Below are positions 8,700 to 19,962 of a stretch of DNA of 64,000 nt, piece by piece; within the stretch, counting starts at the first letter, position 1, and each line of letters starts with the position of its first letter. Both the position numbers and the translations under genes were made by a program. Origin of the DNA: Zingiber officinale (Eukaryota; Streptophyta; Magnoliopsida; Zingiberales; Zingiberaceae); NCBI RefSeq assembly GCF_018446385.1, contig NW_024589871.1:434001-498000 (forward strand). Direction: 5' to 3'. The notes under the pieces are model-generated. The model was not told the origin of the DNA. It did not search any database and saw nothing but the letters and a program-made list of their open reading frames with translations.

Positions 8700-11600
8700 A
8701 TGGAACACGACGAGGAGCAAGAGCATGGTCATGTAAAGAAGGAAGATTCGGCATGGAAAAACAGTGGAGGATCTAAATATAAAATCAAGAAAAAAAGGTC
8801 TCGGGAAGATGCTGAACGTGAGGGAAAACATGGTATCTGCTACCTTAGTCGAGTTCCGCCACGCATGGATCCTTCTCACATTCGCCAAATCCTTTCTCAA
8901 TATGGAGAGATACAACGGATATATCTGGTTCCAGAGGGTAATACATTCTCATATGATTGATAGAAGTAATTGGTACAAGAACTTTAAGGGAACGATTTTA
9001 GAGGCAAGTATTAAAAATCTATAGGGTAGTAGTCTAGTACTGTTGCCATACATACACAAATATTTACATTGAATTAATTGACCTTCTAGCAGGACAATTG
9101 TCGTTTCATGTTGAGGAGCATGAAATATTGTCAGTGGTTTTACCCAATTTTGAGCAATCCATGGGTGGATTATCTTGATTAGTATCGGACATGTAGTGTT
9201 TTATTCATATCGGGCGAGTGCTATTTTGTTCAGCATAGGAATGAAAATTTTATGCAGGATCCCTCATAGGATTTGTTATGGAAAGCTCCTTAGCAATCAC
9301 AGGTTGAGTCCCAACTATTGGGGTCAGCTACATGGATTTATTCTTTGAACTATACAAACTGCAGTTTCATATTACTAACTACATGGTTACCTTAATGTTA
9401 ATCCGCATTAGTGATGTTCAAAACATAAAACATATGGACCAGTCAAGTATCAGGCAACTTTGGACAAAGGATATTGCATCTACACTAGTTATCCTAAATT
9501 TGTGCGCCAGCTGATATGGGCGTAGTAGGTTGGCTATATTGGTGTCAGCTCAAATTATCTCATTGACATTATATCACTATGTTTGCACTAATTTATTTGC
9601 AGGACAAGTTTGATGTGTCAAATTTTTAGCTTTGTGTATGCTTCTATTGGTGTTTGATTGGGATTCATATGGTAATTTGTCCTGTGATGCTTTCCCACAC
9701 CTATTATGTCTTGGTTTGAATCTTCATTCATTCATTCATTCATTCATTCATTTGAGACCATATATTTCATGATGCTACACATGGTAACCAGGAACAACAT
9801 TCTCTATGTTGCTTTGCAAACTATCTTGATGCATTGGACATGGATGCCCATCATCTATGATCAAGAAATTTTATTTCTTTCATTTAGGACACCTTATAAT
9901 TTGTTATCTATTGGAAATATAATGGGTCCTATTGTATGCCATTGCAAGTTTATTTGAAAACCTTTGGTGATTGGTAAGCATAAGTGGCAAATTTACCTCA
10001 AATAAATCCATTTCCAATTTTTTGAAAAAAATCTCTGATTGCATCCCTAAGCAAGTTTTCTCCTGTCATTTTATTTCTAAGCCTTGATATTGAACTTGTT
10101 GCAATCAGAGTTTTCAAATCGACTTCTTCAGTTGGTCCAGTCATGATTCAGGATGGTGTCATAACTTGAGCAATCAGTTATAGTTTCAGAGATTGGATGA
10201 TTATTTATATATGCTTATATAATCAAGAAATCGGACAAATTATAGAATGAATCAGTTGATTTGATCACATCTGACTATGCAGTATAAGATTAAAACCAGC
10301 TTGGAAAGGAGAGGCATAAGAGATGGGAAAGGAGGAGGGGGAAGTGGCATTATTGCTATTGCTAGTTTGCTGGTGGTTTCTAGGGCATTGCTTCCATCTC
10401 TATGGGAATGGCGTTATTGTAACTTGAAAATGTCGAAGGAAGGAGATGAATAATGTGGTGAGGGAGACAAGCTGATAAAGAAATATCAAGCAAAATTTAA
10501 AAAGAAGTGTATGGTTGTGGGTGTACTTTGTAAAACAATGGAAAAAGTTTGTCTAACAGTAATCGATAGGAAAAACTCTATCTTTTATATATTTAAAAAA
10601 AAATTAAGTTAAATTTTATAAATAAAAATATAAAAATTGTAGCAATGATAGATTTTAGCAATGACATTGCAAGAGAAAGATAATGGTGGCTGTGAGTTCA
10701 AACAATAATTGACTGGATGGATTTCTAGTCAATTGGAAGCTTAAGCAGAGTCTTGGTCGGCAATATAGTAAAATTCTCATGACTACTTTCACGTATTAAA
10801 CCACAAAGCACAGCTAACTTATACCATATTTTCAGCACATCTGAGCCCAACCACACAAAAGTACAATTTTCTCAACAATTGTTGGGGGAGGGCATGATTG
10901 AGTCAATATTAATATAGAGGCACCTACAGACAAATACTGGAAATTTGGGAATTTCTTTTAGTAAGTTGTCCAAGATTAAGTGTTTATACAAATATGCTTG
11001 CCTAGTTTCTGGTGATACTATGGATTCCAATGACTTTTCTTCATTTTATTCTCTTTATTTTTAGAGAATTTCCTGGTACACTTCTAATATTAGTATGTTA
11101 GTTGAAATTTTCTTTTGAATTATAGTGTTAGCAAGCAAGATGCACTTTAAATGTTTTCCAAATTAATCATAGTATGCTTTTCATCTTTCTGTTTCAGATG
11201 ATGCAGTTAAAGCTCAGCGGAAGCAATCTGGTGGTTTTCGAGGGAAAGGATTTTCTGAAGGGTAAGTATCTCAGCCTTTAAACTTCTCGGTGCAAAAATT
11301 AAAAGAGTACTCCTAGTTCTCAAAATCATCCAGGGGGTGCTCCTTTTTTATTTTTTACATCAAAATGATGCTGTAAATTTTTTTTTCAAATTACACTTTT
11401 AAAATCTGCTTAATAGACAAAAAAGATGTGTGGATAATTGGATTCACTAAAAACATTCCCAACCTCAAGGGCCTAGCTTGATTAATAGAAAAAATCTTAA
11501 TTTTATAGAATAAGAAATACTCATATGCAGAAAAATATGTTTAAGTTTGAATTCATAAGAAAATTATGGCACAACTTTAAAAATTATTTAACAATATACA

Positions 11601-14600
11601 AAATAATCATGTCAATAATGATACAAATTTAAAATTGAATTGATGCAAACACAATTTTAATATTTATGCAATATTTTTTTGGGTCTTTAACCACGAAGTG
11701 TCCGCACATCACAGTAGATGTGAGACCATCGTGTTCAAGATGAGAGCAATAAAGTTAAATATGACCCAATAGTGCCATAAATGGATTCGAAAGCTCGACC
11801 TTTGGCTAGAAGCTCTCTAGATCTAGCTTCCTTACCGCTTGACTGAGTAACTATTGGTATATTTTTATGGAACATTTAACACAAACCCAAACAAATAATT
11901 ATGACTGTAAAAGTTTTAAAAAATTAAATTAAATTTATAGGAAATTTAGTTTACTATTTCTACCAACTGTTTGACTGGTGAACAAAATTTTAATTTTGCA
12001 CAACAAAAATAATCATGTTGATAGAAGTATAAGTTTAAATTTAAATTTATTAAAAATTAATTTATAATTTGGAAAGAAATATACACTTTTTGGTTAGAAT
12101 TTATCCTGACTTGCTCATTCCCAACTCATTAAAACTCCTTGCTTATCGCTAAATCCTATATTTTAGGGCTGTTGATGTTTGTAATATGTCAGTTATGGAT
12201 GTTGATGCTTGGTAACTAGTAGTTAGCATGTCTTGCCTAATGTGAAGTTTGTCTTCCTCTGTATAAATTTCTCTTTTAACATTTTTAACAATAATTTTTT
12301 TAGGTGGGTAGAATTCACAAAGAAAAGTGTTGCTAAGGAGGTTGCGAGCATGCTAAATGGTGAACAAATAGGTAAAGTGCATGAACATTTTGTTATAGTA
12401 ACATTAGGCAAATTATTTGTACCTGCTTCTTTCCTTTCTGTGTGTTGGCATCATCATTTCATGAACATATAAGTTTATACCTTTCAATTTTTTTGTTTTT
12501 CCCTATGCATTTAGTTCTTTAATATTCAAGTTTTGTACATTGTAAATGCAAGCTGTTTGTATACCCATATTTGCTTATACCTATAGACATTAGATTTTTG
12601 GATTCATACTAAGTCTCTGTAAAAACCCTAACCTACTCGCTCAACTTGTTTTGAAGAACTGAACTGAATTGGCATAAAAAAAAGGGACTTTTTTGAGCTT
12701 TCTTTGAGTTTCAAAAATTTTGAAGCTTGTACTGGATTGAACTGAAAATTGATTGTCTCCACCTCCATATATATCTGTTTGGTTTTTAGATTTCAAATTT
12801 TTAGTAAGAACTTTGAACCATCTTTGGCTAAATTTGACTTTTCTCAAAACTTTCTTGACCTATCTTGATTTCATCAATACCACATTCCCTTTTAAGGCCA
12901 CATGACCAAAATATGTTCATCCATTGATGGATCTTACAATTTGTTTATTACCACATGGGTGCTTGTCACAATGTTTGTTCTTTGTTTTTGCTGTCGAATT
13001 CCATTCTGAAATTTCAGTTGTGTTTGCTAATGGGATAGAGAACAAAAGAGTTCCAGAGATGAAAGTGAAGATGATAGATGAAAAAAAGAGCGATTTTCTT
13101 CCTTTATGTTTCCTTGGAAGGATGAAAATAAGGAAATAAAAAGATCAGATTAGGCTTTAATAAAATTTTAGGATATAACGATATGTTATTATTACTAACA
13201 TTATAATTTTCAATAAATTGATTTAAATCTTTTTTAGCGCCAGGCACCATATTTGATATTAGGGATGTATTTTTTGGGTTTGCTCTTATTCTTGGCGGGG
13301 TTGGCATTTATTGAGTTCAATTTAGTAAGTAGCTTATCCACAGTTTGGTGTAAGTTTTTAAATGAACCCGACTTTCTCTTCTACTTCTTCAACACATGTT
13401 ACTCCATTTACTCTTGCCTATCAAAGACAACAAATATGGTGTCACCAAAAGAAAACAATGGTGTGATGTACAACCACCATGGTCTATCAACGCTGTTTTT
13501 ATATAAAGATTGTCAAAAGGTGTTTATGGGGTTTGCAATTCTTATGGGAGTTAAATGGAGAGATGTGATCTATTGAGAGATGGAAGGTAAAGTATGATCC
13601 TTTGCTGATTAGAGAAGATAGCAAGTTAAAGTTGGTAAGGGGGATAACATCAGATCGACACTAAATTATTTGCTTTTTATGGAGAAAGGAAGTTGAGATT
13701 TGCACAAAAAATTATTGTGGGAAGGAAAAGAAGGCTTAAGCTATGATGACAGTTTTATCTAGGAAGATAACAAGGAAGGAGATAATGCTGACTTTTGGTG
13801 GCAAGGTGGTTAGGCTCTCCATTTGATGTAGCTCGAGATAAATTTGCATTCCTTAGTTAGCGATCTCAAGGATTGCATACATTAGTTGACAATCATGAGA
13901 TTAGATAAAATATAAAAATTGAATTCCTTGTTATTGTTTAATGATTAGGGATCTCTTTTAGAGGCTTTTAAAAAAAGATATATTGTAAATTGTAAAATTA
14001 GATAAGACAATAAAATAATATTTCAGAAACCAAAAATGGAATGGCTGCATATCCATATTTGATGCCTCTAGTGAATTAATTTTATTGGATTCTTTTTAAT
14101 TTAATCCAGTTATTTAATTTCATCATCCCTATACTATTCAGACTCTCATATGACCTTTAACATCTACAAGCCCACTATTAATATATTTGCTCAGACTACA
14201 TAAAGCCTTGTTATTTTTTTGTACTGTTGTCTGATTTTAAAACTATTGCACTGGATTGTTGGATCTTAATTCTGTTAATCTGACCAATATGATTGACTTT
14301 GTTAACATTCAGGAGGAAAGCGTAGATCAGCTTTCTTTTATGACATTTGGAACATCAAGTATTTGAGCAAGTTCAAATGGGATGATCTGGTTGGTGAAGT
14401 AGGTAAGTGTACTTGTTATTTAATCAATTTATTTTCTTTTTTTTTTGTTGTTGTGTGTGAAACTTGTGACTTCCATTGTTCATGTAGCTATCAAGAAACA
14501 TGAACGTGAGGAAAAGTTTCAACTGGCAATATCTGCTGCAAAGAGGGAGCGAGACTTCTATTTGTCTAAGTTGGAACAATCTAAAGCTTTGAGATCTATC

Positions 14601-15534
14601 AAGGAAAAAAAAGATAAGGCATGTCTTCCATTGAGCTTATGAATATTAGGAGTAATAGATGAATATTAATACTTTTTTCCTTCCAATTTGTTACCAGAAT
14701 AAGTCATCTTGTAGGATTTAGGATGTTCTTCCGCGATCCTCTCAAGGGGAGACTACGTAGTTTACTATTCTCTCTACCATTGAGAAATCTTGATTTTCCC
14801 TACCTCGTGAGCCCACCACATTTTTTCTTCACACTTCACCAACCCCTTTGTTTCTCTCTGTCCCATCTCTATTGTGCATATCTCACTCCTCTCAGATCTA
14901 ACATCAAAATCTAATTGGATTCTTGTGTAAACACTGAACATCTAACCCATTGGGCTTTACCTCCTTTGCTACAATTTTGACCTTTGTTGTTTTGATCATC
15001 TTTCCAAGCCTCTCCCAAAGAATCCCCATCTTCATCTCCATCCTTTTGCCCTCCTGCAATGATCATTTATGGTTAATCATTATCCAACAACCATTCTCAT
15101 CCAATCTAGCAAAACTCAGGAGTGAAGGTCTCTAACTAATTTTTGTGTTTGCCTCTAACTAATTTTTGTTCGATAAATAGGGATTCCTATAGCAAATACA
15201 TGTCTCTATCCCTATCCCTGATTGGAATTCTCACTGCTGATTTTTTGCTGTAAGGCTGAAAGCATTTTCACCTAACAATTTCTCACTGTTTCACAGAAGC
15301 AAAAGGTTGAAGGGCAAGATAAAGATGGTGCATTCAAAAACAAAGTGTTTCGCCAATTTCCACAGAACAGACCAGTTGCAGATGATTTTCAAAATAAACC
15401 TGCACTCTCAAAGGATCTTCTAGCTGGGGTACAATTCTCTGTCAATGTGATACAAACTCTCAAACTCTTCTTTTTGTGTGGAATTGCTGATTATATTAGA
15501 TCTTTTGCAGGTCTTTGGCCGCTCATCCCCATGA
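8700..15534 (+). CDS. ESF2/ABT1-like pre-rRNA processing factor
   Basis: Nucleolar RRM protein of the Esf2/ABT1 family; yeast Esf2 works with the helicase Dbp8 and the U3 snoRNP in 18S rRNA processing. Exons as read: 8700-8937, 11198-11261, 12304-12371, 14313-14402, 14488-14618, 15297-15428 and 15511-15534, giving 248 residues, close to Arabidopsis homologues. A basic N-terminus (KYKIKKKRSRED) is followed by the ABT1-type RRM from about residue 45 (GICYLSRVPPRMDP, GEIQRIYLVPE), then FSEGWVEFTKKSVAKEVA and the diagnostic RSAFFYDIWNIKYLSKFKW. A charged helix (KKHEREEKFQLAISAAKRER) and a polar tail ending VFGRSSP follow. The start is the first ATG after the leader. The donor at 14619 is GC (AAG|GCATGT): only this keeps the frame, so a GC-AG intron is inferred. 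The 2.26-kb first intron carries a tetranucleotide repeat. Confidence 0.92.
9724..9752. repeat. (ATTC)n microsatellite
   Basis: About seven units of ATTC in the first intron of the ESF2-like gene. Confidence 0.9.
11690..11860 (-). mobile_element. Possible tRNA-derived SINE
   Basis: On the minus strand a box-A-like stretch (TCAGTCAAGCGGTAAGG) is followed about 40 bases later by a box-B-like TTTCGAATCC, and then by a tail with GTCTCACATCTACTGTGATG. The order and spacing suit a tRNA-derived head. I found no target duplication and do not recognise the family. Confidence 0.35.
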
Positions 15535-16769
15535 ATTCATTATTGGGTGATCCACAAAAGACATCCCATTTGAATTAAAGAAGACAAAAATGCTTGTAGG
15601 TATTCTACCAATCTGTTTCTTTGTATGGATTTATGGATTCATTTCATCTCAGAAGCTAACTGTTGCAAAATGCATGAAAATATCTGTTTAATCGTCGTAA
15701 TTTGTATAATTTCAGCAACCATCTGATTGGCAACTAGATGAGATCGATATCAAAGTGGAGAGTTGATGCATCACAATGACAGTTGAAATTCGTGAAATCA
15801 TTTCTTGTAGCTCAGAAGTATTGAGTGTTCACAGATCAGAAAAAAAGAAACAAAAAATGGTTCAAGCATGCCCCGTAAGTGCAGTATCAAGTTTTTTTTT
15901 TTTTTATTTTCCTACAGAATTTAGTGATTACTTTTATTGTTGGGGTTCCTCACTCGTGCTATTTTGTTGTTAATTATTCTGTGTTAAATTGTTTATCTTT
16001 CGAGCAGAGCCATCATACTAGTTTTTGAATATGGAGATTTTTTTACTTTTAGAGAATTAAATGTAAGTTTTGATTTAAATAATGATTTTATAAATAAAAA
16101 AAAAAGTCATGCAAAGCCTTGTCGATGATGTACTAATTTATTATGTAATTGAAAGGACACGGTTAAATCTTAGTATTTTTAAAATGAAACTTCTTATTAA
16201 ATTCGTTAGAATTTAAAAGGTCTATGTTAAATTTATTCATTATTTCTTTCAAAATCATTGTTATCAGCTACCGATTTATTGAATGACGTAGATGCACTGA
16301 AAAGGTTGTCCTGGTGGAAAAAAAAATTTAAAAATAAAATATATATTCTGAGAAATTGACGCCGCATACACTATCAAGTCGTATCATGCTTAAAATTGAT
16401 AATAACAATTAAATTGATCTCCTACCGTAGGAGTAAATCATAAGGGATATGTACTCTTCCGTCCACTTAATATAAGAGGATAAATTAGGAGGGGTATTTA
16501 TTTTAGTATAGTGGTCTTTCAGGTAAGAAAGGTTAAATATCTCGTAAAATATAAATATATTCATTGAAAATTAATTTTAAAATTTATTAGATCAATCAAC
16601 CATTAATAAAAGTTGATTATGTTTCACAACTTGTCTTCAAATTATGTAAAAGGAAATATATCATGAAATCAACTTATAGTTCATCGTCAGGTGGTCAGAA
16701 GGTGGGAGAAAATTTTTTCCAAGGACATGCACTTATGGATTATAGTAACCATCCATGTAACTCGTGGGA
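15535..16769. other. 3' flank of ESF2 and AT-rich intergenic DNA
   Basis: Includes the probable 3' UTR of the ESF2-like gene (to about 16100) and then AT-rich sequence. I see no supported gene. Short frames here are unsupported. Confidence 0.5.
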
Positions 16770-17348
16770 TAGGGATGACAATTTTTTCCATAGGATCCCA
16801 CATATTCGAGACGATATTTTGAGTATGAGTTTAGGTTTAGGAAAATTTTTGAGTATGGGTTCATGCTCACTGACTTGGGTTAATGGTCATTTGAATCAGA
16901 GATGAGACCAGGGATAAGGATTTAATCCCTACGGGGATGGGGATGGAGATTCTCCAATTAAATAGGGGCAGAGATTGAGATAGATTTAGGGGCAGAGGTA
17001 TATTTCAGGGATGAAGGTGGAAAGGACAAATCCGTCCCTGTCCTATTCCATTGGGATAGGGATGACAATTTTATACATAGGGTCCCACAGATTCGAGACG
17101 ATATTTTGAGTATGAGTTTAGGTTTGGGAAAATTTTTGAGTATGGGTTCATGCTCACTGACTTGGATTAATGGCCATTTGAATCAGAGATGGGACCAGGG
17201 ATAAGGATTTAATCCCTGCGGGGATGGGGATGGAGATTCTCCAATTAAATAGGGCAGAGATTGAGATAGATTTAGGGGCAGAGGTATATTTCAGGGATGA
17301 AGGTGGGAAGGGCAAATCCGTCTCTATCCTGTTCCATTGGCATCCCTA
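16770..17348. mobile_element. MITE-like element in two head-to-tail copies (about 287-bp unit)
   Basis: Two near-identical units start TAGGGATGACAATTTT at about 16770 and 17057. The second ends in the inverted counterpart ATTGGCATCCCTA at 17336-17348. The first unit's right end is merged with the second unit's left end (CCATTGGGATAGGG). Such ends are common on non-autonomous hAT-like plant repeats that begin AGGGATGRCAA. The G-rich interior (ACGGGGATGGGGATGGAG) gives spurious open frames. A clean target duplication was not found. Confidence 0.6.
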
Positions 17349-17604
17349 CCATAGCCCAATTAAATCTTTATCATGCTTTAAAACATGGAGAGAAAAAAAA
17401 ACTTGTTCGACTCTACTTGTTGCGATGCACGCAAGATATAGCTGATTGCTCATTCCAAACCGTTTGTCCAAGTCTAAAAGCATAGAATACCCTTTCCCGG
17501 CAGCCATACAACCGATAGAAGATTGATTCCTTGTGAAACATGCTTATTATATCTATATCTATTATTCTTCTCATTTAATTTCTTCGACAGCAGCTAGCTA
17601 CCTA

Positions 17605-17725
17605 GCTAATAATGCGCTGTCCATTTCCTTCTAGAAAAAAAAAACTCAAAAACAATTCAATTCGCAGGCCTCAACTCAAGTTAATAATGCGCTGTCCATT
17701 TCATTCTGGAAAATCACTTAATTAA
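17605..17725. repeat. Short direct repeat, about 30 bp twice, plus (ATTA)n
   Basis: AATAATGCGCTGTCCATTTC followed by TTCT(A/G)GAAAA occurs at about 17610 and again at about 17683. A run of ATTA units follows at about 17719-17742. Confidence 0.8.
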
Positions 17726-17929
17726 TTAATTAATTAATTAATGACGACCTTTTCATTCTCAAACTAAGGGCCGTGCACTGCTCAAAAAAGTAAGGCTTCT
17801 AGAACCAATTAAGTTGCCTGGACAATCATCCTTTTTCATTTCCCACAAGATATCTTCAATCTCAAACTCATGCCTAAGCCAAATCTAACACGGATCCTCA
17901 TGCACAAGCACATTGATAATTGATTAATA

Positions 17930-17953
17930 TAATATATATGCATATATATATAT
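17930..17953 (+). promoter_or_regulatory. TATA-like core promoter of the small acidic-protein gene
   Basis: An extended TATATATA-rich segment lies 50-70 bases upstream of the ATG at 18000. A start site about 30 bases downstream would make the ATG at 17952 too early, which favours 18000 as the initiation codon. Confidence 0.45.
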
Positions 17954-17999
17954 GTGTGCGCGCGCGTGCTCTGTTTCCCCACATACTGCAGTACTTCTA

Positions 18000-18410
18000 A
18001 TGTCGATCGCCATAGATATCATGCACAAGGGCTTTACTTCCTCCCCTCCTGCTGCTGCTGCTGCTGCTGCTGAAGTCGGAGACAACTTTGACATCGAGTT
18101 TTCCCGACCTTGTTCGATGAAAGAAGAAGATGCGAGCGACGCGGAGTCCGGCGTCTACAAGACAATGGCGCATGATGAAGGAGACACAGAGGATGAAGCT
18201 TGCTCGAGTTTGGTAGCAGGCGTCGTCTTTGTAAATAAGTGCTCGTCGCAAGTTTATCGGATGACTTGGGGATCGTCGTCGGACGAGGAAGAGGATATTG
18301 TGGAAGGTGATGAAGAGCAGGAGGAGAGGTCGGTGAAGGAGGATAACAGAGATCCAAGGGAGGACGACAGGGCGTTCTGGAAAGCATGCTTAGCCCATGG
18401 CTATCCGTGA
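18000..18410 (+). CDS. Small acidic single-exon protein, function unknown
   Basis: An intronless frame of 136 codons from the ATG at 18000 (an in-frame ATG at 17952 would add 16 residues but overlaps the TATA-like region). The product has a seven-alanine run encoded by a GCT repeat, then long Asp/Glu stretches (SSSDEEEDIVEGDEEQEE), and ends in the compact motif DRAFWKACLAHGYP just before the stop. I recall similar FW-x-A/T-CLAHGYP endings in uncharacterised plant proteins, which argues for a real gene, but I know no function. No signal peptide or membrane segment is evident. The acidic region and C-terminal aromatic motif could suit a small protein-interaction factor; that is inference only. 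Confidence 0.6.
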   Translation: MSIAIDIMHKGFTSSPPAAAAAAAEVGDNFDIEFSRPCSMKEEDASDAESGVYKTMAHDEGDTEDEACSSLVAGVVFVNKCSSQVYRMTWGSSSDEEEDIVEGDEEQEERSVKEDNRDPREDDRAFWKACLAHGYP

Positions 18411-19962
18411 GAATGTATAATTTATCAAAATTAATTTCACAAGTTTTTTTTTTGGTTTTCCTTCGTTCAATTGTCAATATAAAATGATGAAAAAATTATT
18501 GTAACAATGATCGATCGGTGAATCAACATTTTGAGTTTTTTTTTTGTTTGTTTGAGGGATGAAGAACACCACCAATGAAAAAAAAAAAAAAAAAGTTGGT
18601 CTTTCAACAGCGTTATTGCTCGCCATCATCTATCAAGATCGAGCTGAGATCAAATCGCAATAGTCTGTCTATCATGACCATCACTTGTCACTTACTTAGC
18701 AATTATTGTTATCCATAATCCTTTTGAAATTATTGATCTTTACTAATATTTACCCCACGTGAAGAATATTAAATATAATATATAATCATTAAAAAAAATC
18801 CCAGGTAACCTGTCCAGCTCCACGAAAAATTTCTATCGGTCATCAAAATAAATTAGGAAATGCACGTCATGATCGACTCAGGAGCCTAACATCCTTTAGT
18901 TACGTCTCTCATTTGGAGAAATAATTATTACAAATATATCATATTTGAGATTCAAATCATTAGTATCTGGATGATAATATGAATATCCGACATCATAGCT
19001 CCGGGACACAGGAGAGCCATGCTTCTCACAGAATGAGCCATGATCGAATTTCTAGAGTCACAAAGTTAATGAGAGTCAACTACGAATCCATATTATCATC
19101 CGCCATTACTTCTATGCAGTAGGAGGGACAGCAGAGTCATCGTCAGTTTTCTTATCTCTCAGACGACAGGTTCTCACTAATGATGGAAATGCTAACACGC
19201 AATTTGGCAGTGTATATGGTAATGCAGGAGCTATTCTTCACCAGTTCAATGTAAGTCCAGAAAATGAGAATGGAAGAGAATAGTCTATCATATAAATTAA
19301 AAATATAATTTATGATACATCAGAGTATCTGTGAACTTTTTTTTTTAATTTTATTATTTTTTTGGTATTCATTTTATTTCTCTGAAATCAGTTTGATGGT
19401 CTTGAGAGAAACTAAATATCCCATTGGTTTGAGGAATATAATTGATGGCTTTTTTAATTAATTAATTAATTTTTCTGTTGTATTTAGCTTTCTGTTTATC
19501 TTGTATATAAGCTATGACAATCATCAACAAAATTGATACAAAAAAAACACTCTGAAGTAGGCAGAGTTCTAGCTGAATTTTCTTATATCTAGAAAAGCAA
19601 TGCAAAAGAACATAAGATGCTCTAAAAACTTTCTAACAATAATAACCGCGTATTATATATTTGCCAAGAAATTAAAAAAAAAACTAAAGTTCAGTGAAAA
19701 TAAATTGACTATTAGAATCTTTACCTGTCGCCGCCAAAACATGTATGATTTAAATAACCATTAAGATACATAATGAACTTCATGGAATGATCAAAACAAT
19801 GATGTAGGCATTCAATATAAACATATTATTCACCTGCCTCATCTGCCATGATGTAGATCTTTGTATAAATTCCAAACTAGGGGAAAGACAACCTTAAAAA
19901 AAATATGTTTCTAAATGTTAAAGCCTCTACCAAATGAAGCTCCTGAAACAGATCGGATAACA
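18411..19962. other. Intergenic DNA between convergent genes
   Basis: AT-rich, with A and T homopolymers (for example about 18577-18594). It must contain the polyadenylation regions of the small acidic gene (+) and COG5 (-). I see no supported gene or transposon. Confidence 0.5.

Noticed and set aside
9270-9340. GGTTGAGTCCCAACTATTGG word seen in some plant LINE/SINE 3' ends
   Set aside because: Only a short match with no tail, head or target duplication, so no element is called.
17224-17485. 60-73-codon frames in the G-rich stretch
   Set aside because: They fall within the tandem MITE and run past its end without protein-like composition.
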